Assembly: GCA_947501275.1 (NCBI GenBank)
Contig: CANMVD010000003.1
Span: 186,001-250,000, forward strand
Source of the DNA: an uncultured Tateyamaria sp.
Lineage (GTDB): Bacteria > Pseudomonadota > Alphaproteobacteria > Rhodobacterales > Rhodobacteraceae
DNA: 64,000 nucleotides
Reading direction: 5' to 3'
Part shown: in pieces, positions 9,037 through 18,497 of the stretch
Numbering within the stretch: position 1 is the first letter of the stretch
How the letters are laid out: each line of letters begins with the position of its first letter
Program-made: the position numbers and the translations under genes
Notes under the pieces: model-generated
Databases searched by the model: none
The model's input: the letters and a program-made list of their open reading frames with translations, nothing else
What the model was told of the DNA's origin: nothing

Positions 9037-9401
9037 CGAGAACAGCACACCAGCGCGAACGACGGCAAAGCAGCCATTCGATTATTGAATAACGGGTAGC
9101 TGCTCCTTCCCCAGAATTCCAGTTCCGACGGCTCTTGATTTCGCCGTTGCGCGAATGTCTGTAAAGCCGGCTGCGGGCGCAGCATTGCGAACTCATGGTC
9201 AGAGTCCGGTATGAGCGCGCCCTTTCGCTCACATTGGCTCTTGCAAAAGTGATTTTGTCCGGATGCGCGTACTGTGCATCATCAACCTCGCGTCTTGCTG
9301 TGTCACATCAACGGACCTCTTTTGAGTGGCGTCAGACTGGCGTTCTGATGTCGGAACGCGTTTCGGTGTATTCGGCAAAACCAACAACTGAAAGCTGGCT
9401 C
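9037..9401. other. Spacer without recognisable gene
   Basis: Between the DUF5519 and DUF3179 genes there are 365 bases. The frame of the DUF3179 gene is open back to 9195, but the residues encoded there show no family resemblance and the signal peptide begins only at 9402. Nothing else can be supported. Confidence 0.5.
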
Positions 9402-10787
9402 ATGGCATTCTCACTTGGCGTTTTTTCCCGGATCCTCATGGTAGGGTCGTTTGCTTTGCTGGCTTCGTTTTCAGCCCACGTCGTGCAAGCACAAGATGCA
9501 GATGCATTGCCAGACTACATCAAGGAGGAGTTTGGCTTCCCTCCAGCAGTGCCGGACGGGCCTTTGTCTCCTGCCATGCAGTTTGCGCTGCGCGTCGCAT
9601 TCGTCGACAGCGTCGTGCTGTCAACCTGGGATGAGAACCAGACCTTGGCTCTGGCCGAAATTGCAGAATCCGAGGATCCTCGCCTGGTTTGGCTGATCAG
9701 TGACTTGATGCGCTTTGTTCCTTCACAACAGCTCAATGCAGCACTGACAAACGCCGCAGCACAGTTGTTTGGCAAACAGTTGCCGCTCGAAAACAGTTGG
9801 GGAGTCGTGACAGATCATCTCATCGCGTGGGATGTCCCCGCTCCACCAGATTATCTCAAATTCAAGCGCGCCATTTTCACAGGTATCGTTCCCGGTTGGG
9901 ATCGCATTTTCGACGAGGGTGATCTTGATTGGCGACTGGTTTCCTGGGGTGGCGTTCTGATTGATGACCGCCCGTATGACACGACAGACGACGGGTGCAA
10001 TTGTATCCCGGCAGCGGACAACCCGGAGGTGAGCTCCGCTGAAGATGCAACGTGGTTGAAAGATGATGATATCGTGTTTGGCATCGAGATAAATGGCGAG
10101 TATCGAGCCTATCCACGACGCATCATGGAAGTGCGTGAAATGGTCAATGACACACTTGGCGGGCGCAATCTCGGCATCCCGTATTGCACGCTATGTGGCG
10201 CAGCGCAGGCCTATTTTACGGATGGGTTGCCCGAGGGTGTTGAAAGGCCGATTTTGCGAACGTCAGGGCTACTGAGCCGGTCCAACAAGGTGATGTACGA
10301 TCTCAACACCTATTCTGTTTTTGACACGTTTCTGGGGCATGCCGTGACCGGGGAACTTGCCGAAAAGAAGGTTCAACTCAAACAAGCGACAGTCATCACA
10401 ACCAATTGGGGAACGTGGAAAGAGACCTATCCACAAACAACCGTTTTGCTTGAACGCTACGCACTGGGGCGCGATCCTGACTTTCGCAACGGTCGGGATG
10501 CCGATGGTCCGATTTTTCCCGTCGGCGATGTCGACCCGCGCTTGCCGGTTCATGAGGATATCATTGGGGTCATAACAGCGTCCGGCAAGCCGGTCGCGTT
10601 CCAAAGAAGCAAGGCGCTTGTTGCGTTGCAGCGCGGCGACGCAATTGCTGTTGAGAATGTGCGTCTGAAACTGGATGCTGGCGGGATCAGAGCAGTTGAC
10701 ATTGATGGGTCCGACGCCGGAAGCCATCAGGCCTTCTGGTTCGCTTGGTCGCAATTCCATCCTGAAACCGAATTGTGGAGCCAGTAG
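9402..10787 (+). CDS. DUF3179 domain-containing exported protein
   Basis: A 461-residue protein of unknown function. The ATG at 9402 was chosen because a classic signal peptide begins there (SRILMVGSFALLASFS, cleavage about VQA-QD); ATG 9348 is an alternative. The DUF3179 core occupies about residues 190-460: GIEINGEYRAYP, GGRNLGIPYCTLCGAAQAYF, SGLLSRSNKVMYD and TNWGTWKETYP. The pair of cysteines in CTLC is characteristic, and a further CNC lies upstream, so metal or haem contact is possible but unproven. It is the third exported protein in a row after the TetR regulator. Confidence 0.85.
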   Translation: MAFSLGVFSRILMVGSFALLASFSAHVVQAQDADALPDYIKEEFGFPPAVPDGPLSPAMQFALRVAFVDSVVLSTWDENQTLALAEIAESEDPRLVWLISDLMRFVPSQQLNAALTNAAAQLFGKQLPLENSWGVVTDHLIAWDVPAPPDYLKFKRAIFTGIVPGWDRIFDEGDLDWRLVSWGGVLIDDRPYDTTDDGCNCIPAADNPEVSSAEDATWLKDDDIVFGIEINGEYRAYPRRIMEVREMVNDTLGGRNLGIPYCTLCGAAQAYFTDGLPEGVERPILRTSGLLSRSNKVMYDLNTYSVFDTFLGHAVTGELAEKKVQLKQATVITTNWGTWKETYPQTTVLLERYALGRDPDFRNGRDADGPIFPVGDVDPRLPVHEDIIGVITASGKPVAFQRSKALVALQRGDAIAVENVRLKLDAGGIRAVDIDGSDAGSHQAFWFAWSQFHPETELWSQ

Positions 10788-11181
10788 CGATCACTCGCCG
10801 GTGTCTTTTGCGATTGTGAACCAATGATGTTGACGTTGGTTTTTCGCAGTAAGCTGTACGCGCTCTGACCCTGCAAATATCCATCATTCTTTGCGCAACC
10901 GCTGCGAATAACTGCTTAGGCGGGTTGCAGCGCGATGTTACTTCGCGTGGGTCAACGACAGCTTTGGCTATTGATAAACATCGACAAGGCGCGCTTGGGA
11001 ACCGGAAGCTGCGGGGGTAATTCGGTGGCATTGAGCGGGCAGCATGCACCGACGCTCCACCTAAGCGGCCGATCAATCTATTGAACCATGATTGTGGCGG
11101 CTTTTGGTATGCTCAGCAACACGTTGTATGCACGGACATGTGTCTTTTCAGACTGAATGGCTTCCATCCTTTCTCCCTCCT

Positions 11182-11195
11182 TGTTAACGGTAACA
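11182..11195. promoter_or_regulatory. Operator-like palindrome upstream of gnd
   Basis: TGTTA-ACGG-TAACA is an inverted repeat with perfect 5-bp arms, 30 bp before the gnd start. The shape resembles operators of LacI-family regulators such as GntR, which respond to gluconate. A regulator binding here would overlap the 5' untranslated region or promoter. No LacI-family gene lies in the window, so the binding protein is unknown. Confidence 0.45.
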
Positions 11196-11210
11196 TTAAA
11201 GTCGTTCTTC

Positions 11211-11217
11211 AAGGAGG
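11211..11217 (+). promoter_or_regulatory. Strong Shine-Dalgarno of gnd
   Basis: AAGGAGG lies 7 nt before the ATG at 11225. It decides the start, because the same frame is open upstream to 11081 without any family resemblance. Confidence 0.85.
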
Positions 11218-11224
11218 AAAGCGC

Positions 11225-12646
11225 ATGTCCGCAGCAGAAATCGGTGTGATTGGGTTGGGTACGATGGGGGCCATGCTGGCTCTGAATATTGCCGACAATG
11301 GGTTTTTGGTAGCTGTCCACAACCGAACGACCGCCCGCATTCCAGAGTTCATGGAAAAGGCAGGAGATCTGGCGGACAGGATAACGGGTCACGAGACGTT
11401 GGAAGAATTCGTGCAGGGACTGGCCAGCCCCCGCAATATCATCTTGATGGTACCAGCCGGGGCTGCAGTGGATGCACAGATCGAACAGTTGCGCCCTTTG
11501 CTTGATGCTGACGACATGATCATTGACGCTGGCAATGCGAATTTTCACGACAGTGAACGCCGGGCCAAAGCGGCTGAAGCGGCAGGCGTGCCCTTTTTGG
11601 GCATCGGCGTGTCGGGAGGAGCAGAAGGCGCGAGATTTGGTCCCTCCATCATGGGGGGAGGTCGCCCTGCTGCCTGGGACCGCGTATCCCATATCCTGAA
11701 AGCCATTTCAGCGAAGTACCAAGACCAACCTTGTGCCACGTATATGGGCGCTGGTGGGGCCGGTCACTTTGTTAAGACTGTGCACAACGGGATCGAATAT
11801 GCCGATATGCAATTGATTGCAGAAGCCTATGGCGTGATGCGTGACGGCATGGGTATGGACGCGGCGGCTTGCAGCACAGTGTTTGATGGATGGAACGAAG
11901 GCTTGTTGCAAAGTTACCTGATTGAAATTTCAGGTAAAGTGTCTGCGGCAATCGACCCCGAAACGGGGAATCCAATGCTGGACATGATCCTCGACCGTGC
12001 CGGGCAGAAAGGCACAGGGCGATGGACGGTCATCGAAAGCCAGATGTTGGGCGCGCCTGTTCCTGTGATCGAGGCGGCGGTGGTTGCACGCAACATGTCT
12101 GCTGCGCGTGACTTGCGTCTGTCGGGTGCGGAGGCGTTTGAAGACATGAACCGAACCTTGCCTGACGGCGCACTCAGCTTTGATGATCTGGAACAGGCAC
12201 TGATTGCAGGTAAGGTGCTATGCTATGCTCAAGGGTTCGAGTTGTTGATCAAGGCCAGTGCCGATTATGGCTGGCGCCTTCCCATGGCTGAGATCGCGGA
12301 AGTATGGCGCGAAGGATGCATTATCCGATCAGCGATGCTGAACGATATGGCGTCGGCCCTGACAGATGCGCCAGAGCGCAATTTGGCCCTCGCACCTTAC
12401 TTTGCTGACATCCTCAAGACGAATGTGGCTGGGCTGCGTAAAGTTGCAACAGTCGCCATGGCCGCTGGGCAACCCGTGCCGGCGCTCGCGGCGGCATTGA
12501 CGTATTTCGATACGTTGACCAGTGCGCGAACCACGGCCAACATGTTGCAGGCCCAGAGGGATTTTTTCGGAGCACATAGTTTTGAGCGCACTGACAAGGA
12601 CGGTGCGCATCATGGGCCTTGGCTGGATCAACACTTAAACGGTTGA
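11225..12646 (+). CDS. gnd: 6-phosphogluconate dehydrogenase (decarboxylating)
   Basis: A 473-residue cytoplasmic enzyme that oxidises 6-phosphogluconate to ribulose 5-phosphate and CO2 with NADP. The N-terminal Rossmann fold starts at GVIGLGTMGAMLALN; substrate-site motifs are SGGAEGARFGPSIMGGG and GAGGAGHFVKTVHNGIEY with the catalytic Lys; the C-terminal all-alpha domain contains GQKGTGRWT and ends with RTDKDGAHHGPW. The length equals the E. coli enzyme. The gene stands alone, with no zwf or edd nearby, and carries its own operator-like site and strong ribosome-binding site, suggesting independent control, perhaps by gluconate. Confidence 0.95.
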   Translation: MSAAEIGVIGLGTMGAMLALNIADNGFLVAVHNRTTARIPEFMEKAGDLADRITGHETLEEFVQGLASPRNIILMVPAGAAVDAQIEQLRPLLDADDMIIDAGNANFHDSERRAKAAEAAGVPFLGIGVSGGAEGARFGPSIMGGGRPAAWDRVSHILKAISAKYQDQPCATYMGAGGAGHFVKTVHNGIEYADMQLIAEAYGVMRDGMGMDAAACSTVFDGWNEGLLQSYLIEISGKVSAAIDPETGNPMLDMILDRAGQKGTGRWTVIESQMLGAPVPVIEAAVVARNMSAARDLRLSGAEAFEDMNRTLPDGALSFDDLEQALIAGKVLCYAQGFELLIKASADYGWRLPMAEIAEVWREGCIIRSAMLNDMASALTDAPERNLALAPYFADILKTNVAGLRKVATVAMAAGQPVPALAAALTYFDTLTSARTTANMLQAQRDFFGAHSFERTDKDGAHHGPWLDQHLNG

Positions 12647-13324
12647 GACCAGCGGTCGACCCGGTTCAAGTGTTGATGTCACAGAGCGATTGGCAAAAGC
12701 CGAGCTAACACTCTCAACCCACCGAATTCGAGAGAGCTCATGTGCCTGTTGCTTTAACTACAACTCTTGAACCGGGGCCGCATACAACTGGTTCCATGGT
12801 CGATGATCAGCTTTAAGGACCGTTTCCGGCTCAGTCATTTCGTTTTGGTTCGCCGCAACAAATGCACGGTCAAGCCCGGCCCAATATCATCAAAGCTTGG
12901 TTGTTCAGTTATCCGGAAGGGTCGACCTGAAAGCAATTTGCGCCGCAAATCTAGATTTAAAAAGATGGGAACGTCTGACAACTTTCTACAGTTACAAGGT
13001 GTGTACGACGCATTTTCTAGAAAGCCCAAGTTGAAGACGATCGTTCAATGACCCGATAAAATGCCTGGTTTTACTTCGCGACCATCCATGCGTGTTGGAA
13101 TTTCTGTCACACCGATATCGCGGGTCGCACCTGCCCGTTGCTGGGGCCCCGCGATACTCTCAACAGGATTATTGAAGCCAACCCTCAGTGCCTTGCGAAG
13201 AGGATGAGCGTGAGCCGACCAGGGCACAGACGTGGCTTCAAAGGAGCAGCCATTCCACCATGGATGTCGAATGGCCGCTTCGCCGTGCTCACCTGTCCTT
13301 TGTCATTGCTGTCCTATCCGCCGC
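12647..13324. other. Long spacer without recognisable gene
   Basis: These 678 bases lie between the convergent gnd and phosphodiesterase genes. Short open frames exist (for example plus 12767-13051 and minus 13045-13227), but neither has a convincing ribosome-binding site or family resemblance. No hairpin terminator for gnd was evident. It may contain the remains of a lost gene. Confidence 0.5.
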
Positions 13325-15280
13325 CTACAGAGAAATCCGATAACGCGCAAAACCGTCTGGGCCCGCTCCTGCATCCTCGATCTCCAGTCCCACCTGATCC
13401 AGATAGGCGTTGGCCGCTGGTCCTGTGTCAAACAACACTGTTGTGCCCTCCATCGGTGCAAAGGACCAGTTATTGTCGGCCCGCGGGCTAATGGTCCCCT
13501 TTTCCACAATGTAGCGCACGATCACGTCGCGGTTTGTGTCAGGGCCTTCGAACACGGTTGTCTCGGACGATGCCCCGGGAAAGTTGCCACCCCCGCCCGC
13601 GCGGTAATTGTTGGTGGCAATGATGAATTCTGAATCCATGTCCAATGGCGCGCCGTTGTAGGTCAGGTTTACGATGCGGTTGGCGCTGGCATCCAGCAAC
13701 TCCCCTTTGGGATCGTATTTGGAAGGTTGGGACAGGTCGATCTGGTATTCCACCCCGTCGATCACATCAAAGTTGTAGCTGGGGAACGACGGGTTCAGCA
13801 GCACAACATCCTGCGCGCCCGGCTCCACCTGATTGAACATGCCTGCCGAGCGTTCCAGCCAGTCCTTGACCTGCTGACCCGTCACTCGCACCGCCCGGGC
13901 CGTGTTGGGATAAAGATACAGATCCGACACGTTCTTGATCGCCACATCGCCCACAGGGACATCCGTGAAATACTCGGGGCCGCCACGGCCACCGGCCTTG
14001 AAGGGGGCTGCCGCCGACAGGATTGGCAGACCTTCATGCTCAGTGCCTTTCATCATCTGCTCAATGTACCAAAGCTGGGCGATGGACACGATCTGGACAG
14101 ACGGATCGTCTGCCACCAAAGCAAAGTAGCTGTGCAACGGTGCATCCGTCTTGCCAACCGCTCGGCGCACATATGTCAGGGTCGCATCATGTTCGGCCTG
14201 AACGGAAGCAATGACAGCCGGATCATCCGCGACCAATGCAGTTATCGAGCGGTCCTCATTGCGCTTGGCAATCGGGCGCGCTTCGGACACAGCCGAGACG
14301 ACGCGCCATTCATTGCCGTCCTTTTCGACCAGCAGGTCGATCAGGCCCATATGGCTTCCCCAGAAACCGCCCATGGTCGCGGGCGTGCCCATCAACGTAC
14401 CCGCGTCCACATCCGCGCCCGCAAATTCGGCGTAGCCGGGGGACGGGAACACCAGATGGCTGTGACCTGTCAGGATCGCGTCGACACCGTCCAGACCGGC
14501 AAGCGGCACCGAGGCGTTCTCCATCCCGTCACTTGCTTCCGCCGCGCCGATGCCTGAGTGCGACAAGGCGACGATGATATCCGCCCCCTGCTCCTTCATC
14601 AGCGGAATGTAGGCTTTGGCTGTCTCGATGATATCGCGGGCCTGCACCTTGCCCTCAAGGTGGCGGCGGTCCCAGTTCATGACCTGAGGCGGGGTGAAGC
14701 CGATAAGGCCAACCTTGATTTGATGCTCGACCCCCGCGCCATCCGTCACCGTGTGATCCAGAATGACAAAGGGCGGGATCAGCGTTTTGTCCTTGGTCGG
14801 ATCACTGCCCAGTTCCAAGGCGACGTTCGCATTCACCACCGGGAAATTTGCACCCGCCAGCGATTTCATCAGAAAATCGAGGCCATAATTGAATTCGTGG
14901 TTGCCCAGAGTGGACGCATCAAATCCCAACGTGTTCATGGCGGCAATGACAGGATGCACGTCACCCTCTTTCATGCCACGCTCATAGGCGATGTAGTCAC
15001 CCATCGGGTTGCCCTGCAAAAAGTCACCATTGTCGACCAGCAGCGCGTTGGAGGCCTCGGCCCGGATGTCATTGATAAGACTGGCGGTGCGCGCCAGACC
15101 CACGCGATCATTGGGACGGTCGGCATAGTAGTCATAGGGGAAGACATGCACGTGCAGGTCCGTCGTCTCCATGATGCGCAGGTGCGCCTGACCTGACGCC
15201 GCATTGGCAGAAAACGGATGCAGTGCGATGAAACCAGCCGTGCCGGCCAGAAATCCACGACGATCGAGTGCAATTGGCAT
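13325..15280 (-). CDS. cpdB: 2',3'-cyclic-nucleotide 2'-phosphodiesterase / 3'-nucleotidase
   Basis: A 651-residue periplasmic enzyme that hydrolyses 2',3'-cyclic nucleotides and then 3'-nucleotides, letting cells use external RNA breakdown products. A twin-arginine signal is visible (RRGFLAG at 7-13, cleavage near residue 27). The metallophosphatase domain has TTDLHVHV, DNGDFLQGNPMGDY, GNHEFNYG, LSHSG and TGHSHLVFP, which supply the two-metal ligands. The C-terminal 5'-nucleotidase domain holds the nucleotide base (FIIATNNYRAGGGGNFPG). The start at 15280 has AAGGGGG upstream on the minus strand and places the Tat motif correctly; the frame is open further upstream. Confidence 0.93.
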   Translation of the reverse strand: MPIALDRRGFLAGTAGFIALHPFSANAASGQAHLRIMETTDLHVHVFPYDYYADRPNDRVGLARTASLINDIRAEASNALLVDNGDFLQGNPMGDYIAYERGMKEGDVHPVIAAMNTLGFDASTLGNHEFNYGLDFLMKSLAGANFPVVNANVALELGSDPTKDKTLIPPFVILDHTVTDGAGVEHQIKVGLIGFTPPQVMNWDRRHLEGKVQARDIIETAKAYIPLMKEQGADIIVALSHSGIGAAEASDGMENASVPLAGLDGVDAILTGHSHLVFPSPGYAEFAGADVDAGTLMGTPATMGGFWGSHMGLIDLLVEKDGNEWRVVSAVSEARPIAKRNEDRSITALVADDPAVIASVQAEHDATLTYVRRAVGKTDAPLHSYFALVADDPSVQIVSIAQLWYIEQMMKGTEHEGLPILSAAAPFKAGGRGGPEYFTDVPVGDVAIKNVSDLYLYPNTARAVRVTGQQVKDWLERSAGMFNQVEPGAQDVVLLNPSFPSYNFDVIDGVEYQIDLSQPSKYDPKGELLDASANRIVNLTYNGAPLDMDSEFIIATNNYRAGGGGNFPGASSETTVFEGPDTNRDVIVRYIVEKGTISPRADNNWSFAPMEGTTVLFDTGPAANAYLDQVGLEIEDAGAGPDGFARYRISL

Positions 15281-15581
15281 GGTGAAACCCCCTTGGTTGA
15301 GCCATCCGGGAGGGTCGCATTGGATCAGCATATCGCGAACATGACAGCGCATACTGCACGCTCATGCGTCGCCCCAGAAGCAGATTACACGTCATGGTAG
15401 CCGACAGATGACTGGCTGCACATGACAAACCTGACCAAGCGGCACAATTTTGCTGTGTCACGAGGCAGATGCCTTGCAGGAATGCAGGCGCGCACCCGCG
15501 AACGGGAGAAACGCGGCCAATGCCCCTAGACTCCCCCCATCCCATTTCCCATGATCGTGCCAAACAAGGGGAGACCTCATC
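15281..15581. other. Divergent promoter region between cpdB and the amino-acid transporter
   Basis: About 300 bases separate the two divergent starts and must contain both promoters. I see no clear palindrome, riboswitch or small gene here. Confidence 0.5.
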
Positions 15582-16397
15582 ATGAAAACGCTCATTACCG
15601 CCGCCGCCCTCAGCTTCGCCGCCACCAGTGCCTTTGCCGCAGGACACTGCGCGGCGGGCAAGACACTGACCGACGGGACGCTGACCATCGCCACAGGCAA
15701 CCCGGCCTATTATCCATGGGTCATCGACGATGCCCCCGAAGCGGGCAAAGGGTTTGAAGCCGCGGTGGCTTATGCTCTGGCTGCGGAAATGGGATTTGAC
15801 GCGGAAGCTGTCACATGGGTGCGCACCTCCTTTGACGAGGCGATCCAGCCCGGTGCCAAGAACTTCGACCTCAACATGCAGCAGTATTCGATTACGCCTG
15901 AGCGGGACAAAGTGATCGACTTTTCCGCACCCTACTACACCGCGCCACAGGCTGTCCTGACCACAACCGCTGTTGTCGAAGCCGGGGCGATGCCCACGCT
16001 GGACAGCCTCAAGACGCTGAAATGGGGTGTGGTTGCCTCTACCACAGCTCTGCCTGTGGTCATGGAACAAATCCAGCCAGACCAGAGCCCACTTGTCTAT
16101 GACGACAACGCCAACGTGGTTGAGGCGATGAAAGCGGGCCAGATTGACGCCGCCCTTTTTGATCTGCCCTCAGCCCTGTTCACCTCCGCTGTGCTGATGG
16201 AAAACGGCGCGTTGTTGGGTCAGTTCGATCCCGCCGCAGCCGAAAACCCTGACCAGTTTGGCGCATTGATGCCCGAGGGATCCGCCCTGAAGGCCTGCGT
16301 GGACGAAGCCCTCGCCGCCATGACCGAAAACGGTACCTTGGCCGCGATCGAGGCGGAGTGGCTGCAAGAAGCCACAGGCGTGCCCCTGATCAAGTAA
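15582..16397 (+). CDS. Polar amino-acid ABC transporter substrate-binding protein
   Basis: A 271-residue periplasmic binding protein of family 3. Signal peptide 1-19 (AFA-AG). The mature protein begins with the typical strand and loop TLTIATGNPAYYPW, contains FDLNMQQYSITPERDKVIDFSAPYY (the SBP_bac_3 signature, with the second domain following) and ends in MTENGTLAAIEAEWLQ. It delivers an amino acid or related compound to the permease encoded next. The permease GTG follows its stop directly. The specificity cannot be read from the sequence. Confidence 0.93.
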   Translation: MKTLITAAALSFAATSAFAAGHCAAGKTLTDGTLTIATGNPAYYPWVIDDAPEAGKGFEAAVAYALAAEMGFDAEAVTWVRTSFDEAIQPGAKNFDLNMQQYSITPERDKVIDFSAPYYTAPQAVLTTTAVVEAGAMPTLDSLKTLKWGVVASTTALPVVMEQIQPDQSPLVYDDNANVVEAMKAGQIDAALFDLPSALFTSAVLMENGALLGQFDPAAAENPDQFGALMPEGSALKACVDEALAAMTENGTLAAIEAEWLQEATGVPLIK

Positions 16398-17207
16398 GTG
16401 ACACGACGCGCCGCCTACGAGGCCCGGCAGCGCCGCCGGGGCAGCATGATTGCCGCTGTCAGTACCATCGCCGTGGTGCTGGCTGTTGTTGTGCTTGTGC
16501 CAATGGCGCCGGGCTGGGAGGCCGTCAAAAAGTCGTTCTTTGACGGCGAGACCTTCGTGCGCACTTTCCCGACACTTCTGCGGGCCTTCCTGCTGGATGT
16601 GGCGATCTTTGCGTGGTCAGTGCCGATGATCTTTGCCCTTGGGCTCGCCATCGCGTTGTCGCGGGGGGCACGCTCACCTGCCCTCTTTCCCTTGCGGGTC
16701 TTTGGTGCGGTCTATGTCGATCTTTTTCGCGGTATTCCGGTTGTGTTGCTTGTCTATCTTGTGGGCTTTGGCATTCCCGGACTTGGGCTGCCCCGACCGT
16801 GGAACTCGCCCTATATCTGGGGCACCGTCGCTCTTGTGCTGACCTATTCGGCCTACGTGGCCGAGGTGCTGCGCTCCGGCATCGAAAGCATCCACGCAAG
16901 CCAACGCAACGCCGCCATCTGCCTTGGCCTCAGCGAGCGGGACACGATGCGTTACGTGATCCTGCCTCAGGCAATCCGCCGCGTCGTACCTGCCAACATG
17001 AACATGCTGGTGGCTCTGCAAAAGGATGTCGCCCTGCTGTCCTTCATCGGTCCGGTCGAAATTCTGCGGCAGGCGGGCATCTTCAAATCCCTGCTGGCGA
17101 ATTTCACGCCTTACGTGGTCGCCGCCATCATCTTCCTTTGCGTGACAGTGCCTGCCACGCGCTATGCCGATTACCTGTTGAACCGGGACCGCAATGCCAG
17201 ATCCTAG
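16398..17207 (+). CDS. Polar amino-acid ABC transporter permease
   Basis: A 269-residue inner-membrane protein of the HisM/GlnP family. Membrane segments are near 17-37, 65-92, 105-130, 140-165, 205-225 and 235-258. The family motif is [17 protein letters not shown], and the coupling loop is [28 protein letters not shown]. Translation probably begins at the GTG directly after the upstream stop; an ATG at 16446 is an alternative that would remove 16 basic residues. Only one permease gene is present, so it probably works as a homodimer. It overlaps the ATPase gene by 14 bp. Confidence 0.93.
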   Translation: MTRRAAYEARQRRRGSMIAAVSTIAVVLAVVVLVPMAPGWEAVKKSFFDGETFVRTFPTLLRAFLLDVAIFAWSVPMIFALGLAIALSRGARSPALFPLRVFGAVYVDLFRGIPVVLLVYLVGFGIPGLGLPRPWNSPYIWGTVALVLTYSAYVAEVLRSGIESIHASQRNAAICLGLSERDTMRYVILPQAIRRVVPANMNMLVALQKDVALLSFIGPVEILRQAGIFKSLLANFTPYVVAAIIFLCVTVPATRYADYLLNRDRNARS

Positions 17208-17928
17208 ATTACAGCTGCGCGGTGTCACCAAAAGCTTTGGTGAGGTTTCAGTCCTCAAAGGCATCGATATGGAGATCGCGGCAGGCGAAATGGTCTGCCT
17301 GATAGGCGCGTCCGGGTCTGGCAAATCCACGCTGCTGCGCTGCATGAACGGGCTCGAACCTGTGGATGACGGCGAAGTGTTCCTTGACGGTGTGGACATC
17401 GCAGAACCGGGCTTTGACCTTAGCACCATACGGCAGAGGATCGGCATCGTCTTCCAGAGCTTCAACCTGTTCCCCCACATGACCGCCTTTGACAACGCCG
17501 CCCTCGCCCCGCGTCGCGTTCTGGGTGAAGCCGACAGCGCCAAGGCGCGCATCACCGGCCTGTTCGAACGCTTTGCCTTGGGCGATCACATGCACAAATA
17601 CCCCGATCAACTCAGCGGTGGGCAGCAACAGCGGGTGGCGGTGATCCGGGCGCTTGCGATGAAACCCAACACCATGCTGCTGGACGAGATCACGTCCGCG
17701 CTCGACCCCGAACTTGTGGGCGAGGTGCTGGATGTGTTGCGCCAATTGCGCGACGACGGGATGACCATGGTGCTGGCCACACACGAGATGAGCTTTGCCC
17801 GCGAAGTCGCTGACCGCGTGGTGTTTATGGATCAAGGCGTGATTGCCGAAGAGGGACGCCCGGAACAGATCTTCTCGGCACCGCAACAAGCCCGCACGCA
17901 ACAATTTCTGGCAAGTGTGCTGCGGTGA
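17194..17928 (+). CDS. Polar amino-acid ABC transporter ATPase
   Basis: A 244-residue GlnQ/HisP-type cassette. Walker [10 protein letters not shown] at about 38-46, Q-loop [12 protein letters not shown], signature [15 protein letters not shown], Walker [14 protein letters not shown] and switch [15 protein letters not shown] are all intact. The Walker B has EIT instead of the commoner EPT, which is frequent in this subfamily. It overlaps the permease gene by 14 bp and completes a three-gene importer, apparently without an accessory second permease. Confidence 0.95.
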   Translation: MPDPRLQLRGVTKSFGEVSVLKGIDMEIAAGEMVCLIGASGSGKSTLLRCMNGLEPVDDGEVFLDGVDIAEPGFDLSTIRQRIGIVFQSFNLFPHMTAFDNAALAPRRVLGEADSAKARITGLFERFALGDHMHKYPDQLSGGQQQRVAVIRALAMKPNTMLLDEITSALDPELVGEVLDVLRQLRDDGMTMVLATHEMSFAREVADRVVFMDQGVIAEEGRPEQIFSAPQQARTQQFLASVLR

Positions 17929-18026
17929 TGTTTGTCGCCAGCGGCATAATCAATCAAAAGATCTGATGGCACAGGTCACGGATTAAGCTCTGGACGCATG
18001 CCAGCAGCAGATGCGATCAACTGACC

Positions 18027-18470
18027 ATGAATGAGTCAACAGACATCACAGGTGGGTGCCAATGCGGCAACGTGCGCTACAAAGCCCAGTCACTTGGGCG
18101 TTCGTCAGTTTGCCATTGCCGCATGTGCCAGCGCGCATTCGGCGCGTTCTATGCGCCTTTGGTCATCGCCAACGGGCTTGAATGGACCGAAGGCACACGG
18201 CGCTTGTTTGCAAGTTCGAACATTAGTCAGCGAGGGTTTTGCGGCGATTGCGGTACACCGCTCAGCCTTGAGAACTTTGACGATGATCAGGTCGAGATTG
18301 CCACCGGCTCGCTGGATGACCCCGAGCGTGCGCCGCCGACGCGGCAGATAAACCACCGCTATGCCTGTAGCTTCACCGACGGTATTGGCACACTTCCAGA
18401 ACCGGATGATGAAGAGGTTGCAGATAATGACGCGTGGAACGCCAGCGTCATCTCGAACCAGCGGCCTTAG
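18027..18470 (+). CDS. GFA/CENP-V family zinc protein
   Basis: A 147-residue protein of the glutathione-dependent formaldehyde-activating enzyme (GFA) fold. Zinc-binding cysteine clusters are visible: GGCQCGNVRY, VCHCRMCQRAFG and GFCGDCGTPL. Most members with this short form have no established substrate, and formaldehyde activation should not be assumed. It stands alone, 98 bp after the amino-acid transporter on the same strand and convergent to the H-type lectin gene, with only 27 bp between the two stops. Confidence 0.9.
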   Translation: MNESTDITGGCQCGNVRYKAQSLGRSSVCHCRMCQRAFGAFYAPLVIANGLEWTEGTRRLFASSNISQRGFCGDCGTPLSLENFDDDQVEIATGSLDDPERAPPTRQINHRYACSFTDGIGTLPEPDDEEVADNDAWNASVISNQRP

Positions 18471-18497
18471 CACGCGTTGCTGCGCCAGCAGGTAGGG

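Larger units (their letters stand above)
10788..11224. other. Spacer holding the gnd control region
   Basis: These 437 bases contain no supportable gene. The left two thirds look like degenerate sequence. The right end carries an operator-like palindrome at 11182-11195 and a strong ribosome-binding site directly before the 6-phosphogluconate dehydrogenase gene. Confidence 0.5.

Noticed and set aside
9195-9401. Upstream extension of the DUF3179 protein
   Set aside because: It would put 69 residues in front of a good signal peptide and lacks a ribosome-binding site.
10687-11076. 129-codon minus-strand open frame overlapping the end of the DUF3179 gene
   Set aside because: Overlaps a well supported gene by about 100 bp and shows Arg/Pro/Cys-rich shadow composition.
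12767-13051. 94-codon plus-strand open frame
   Set aside because: No ribosome-binding site, no family pattern, and composition unlike neighbouring genes.
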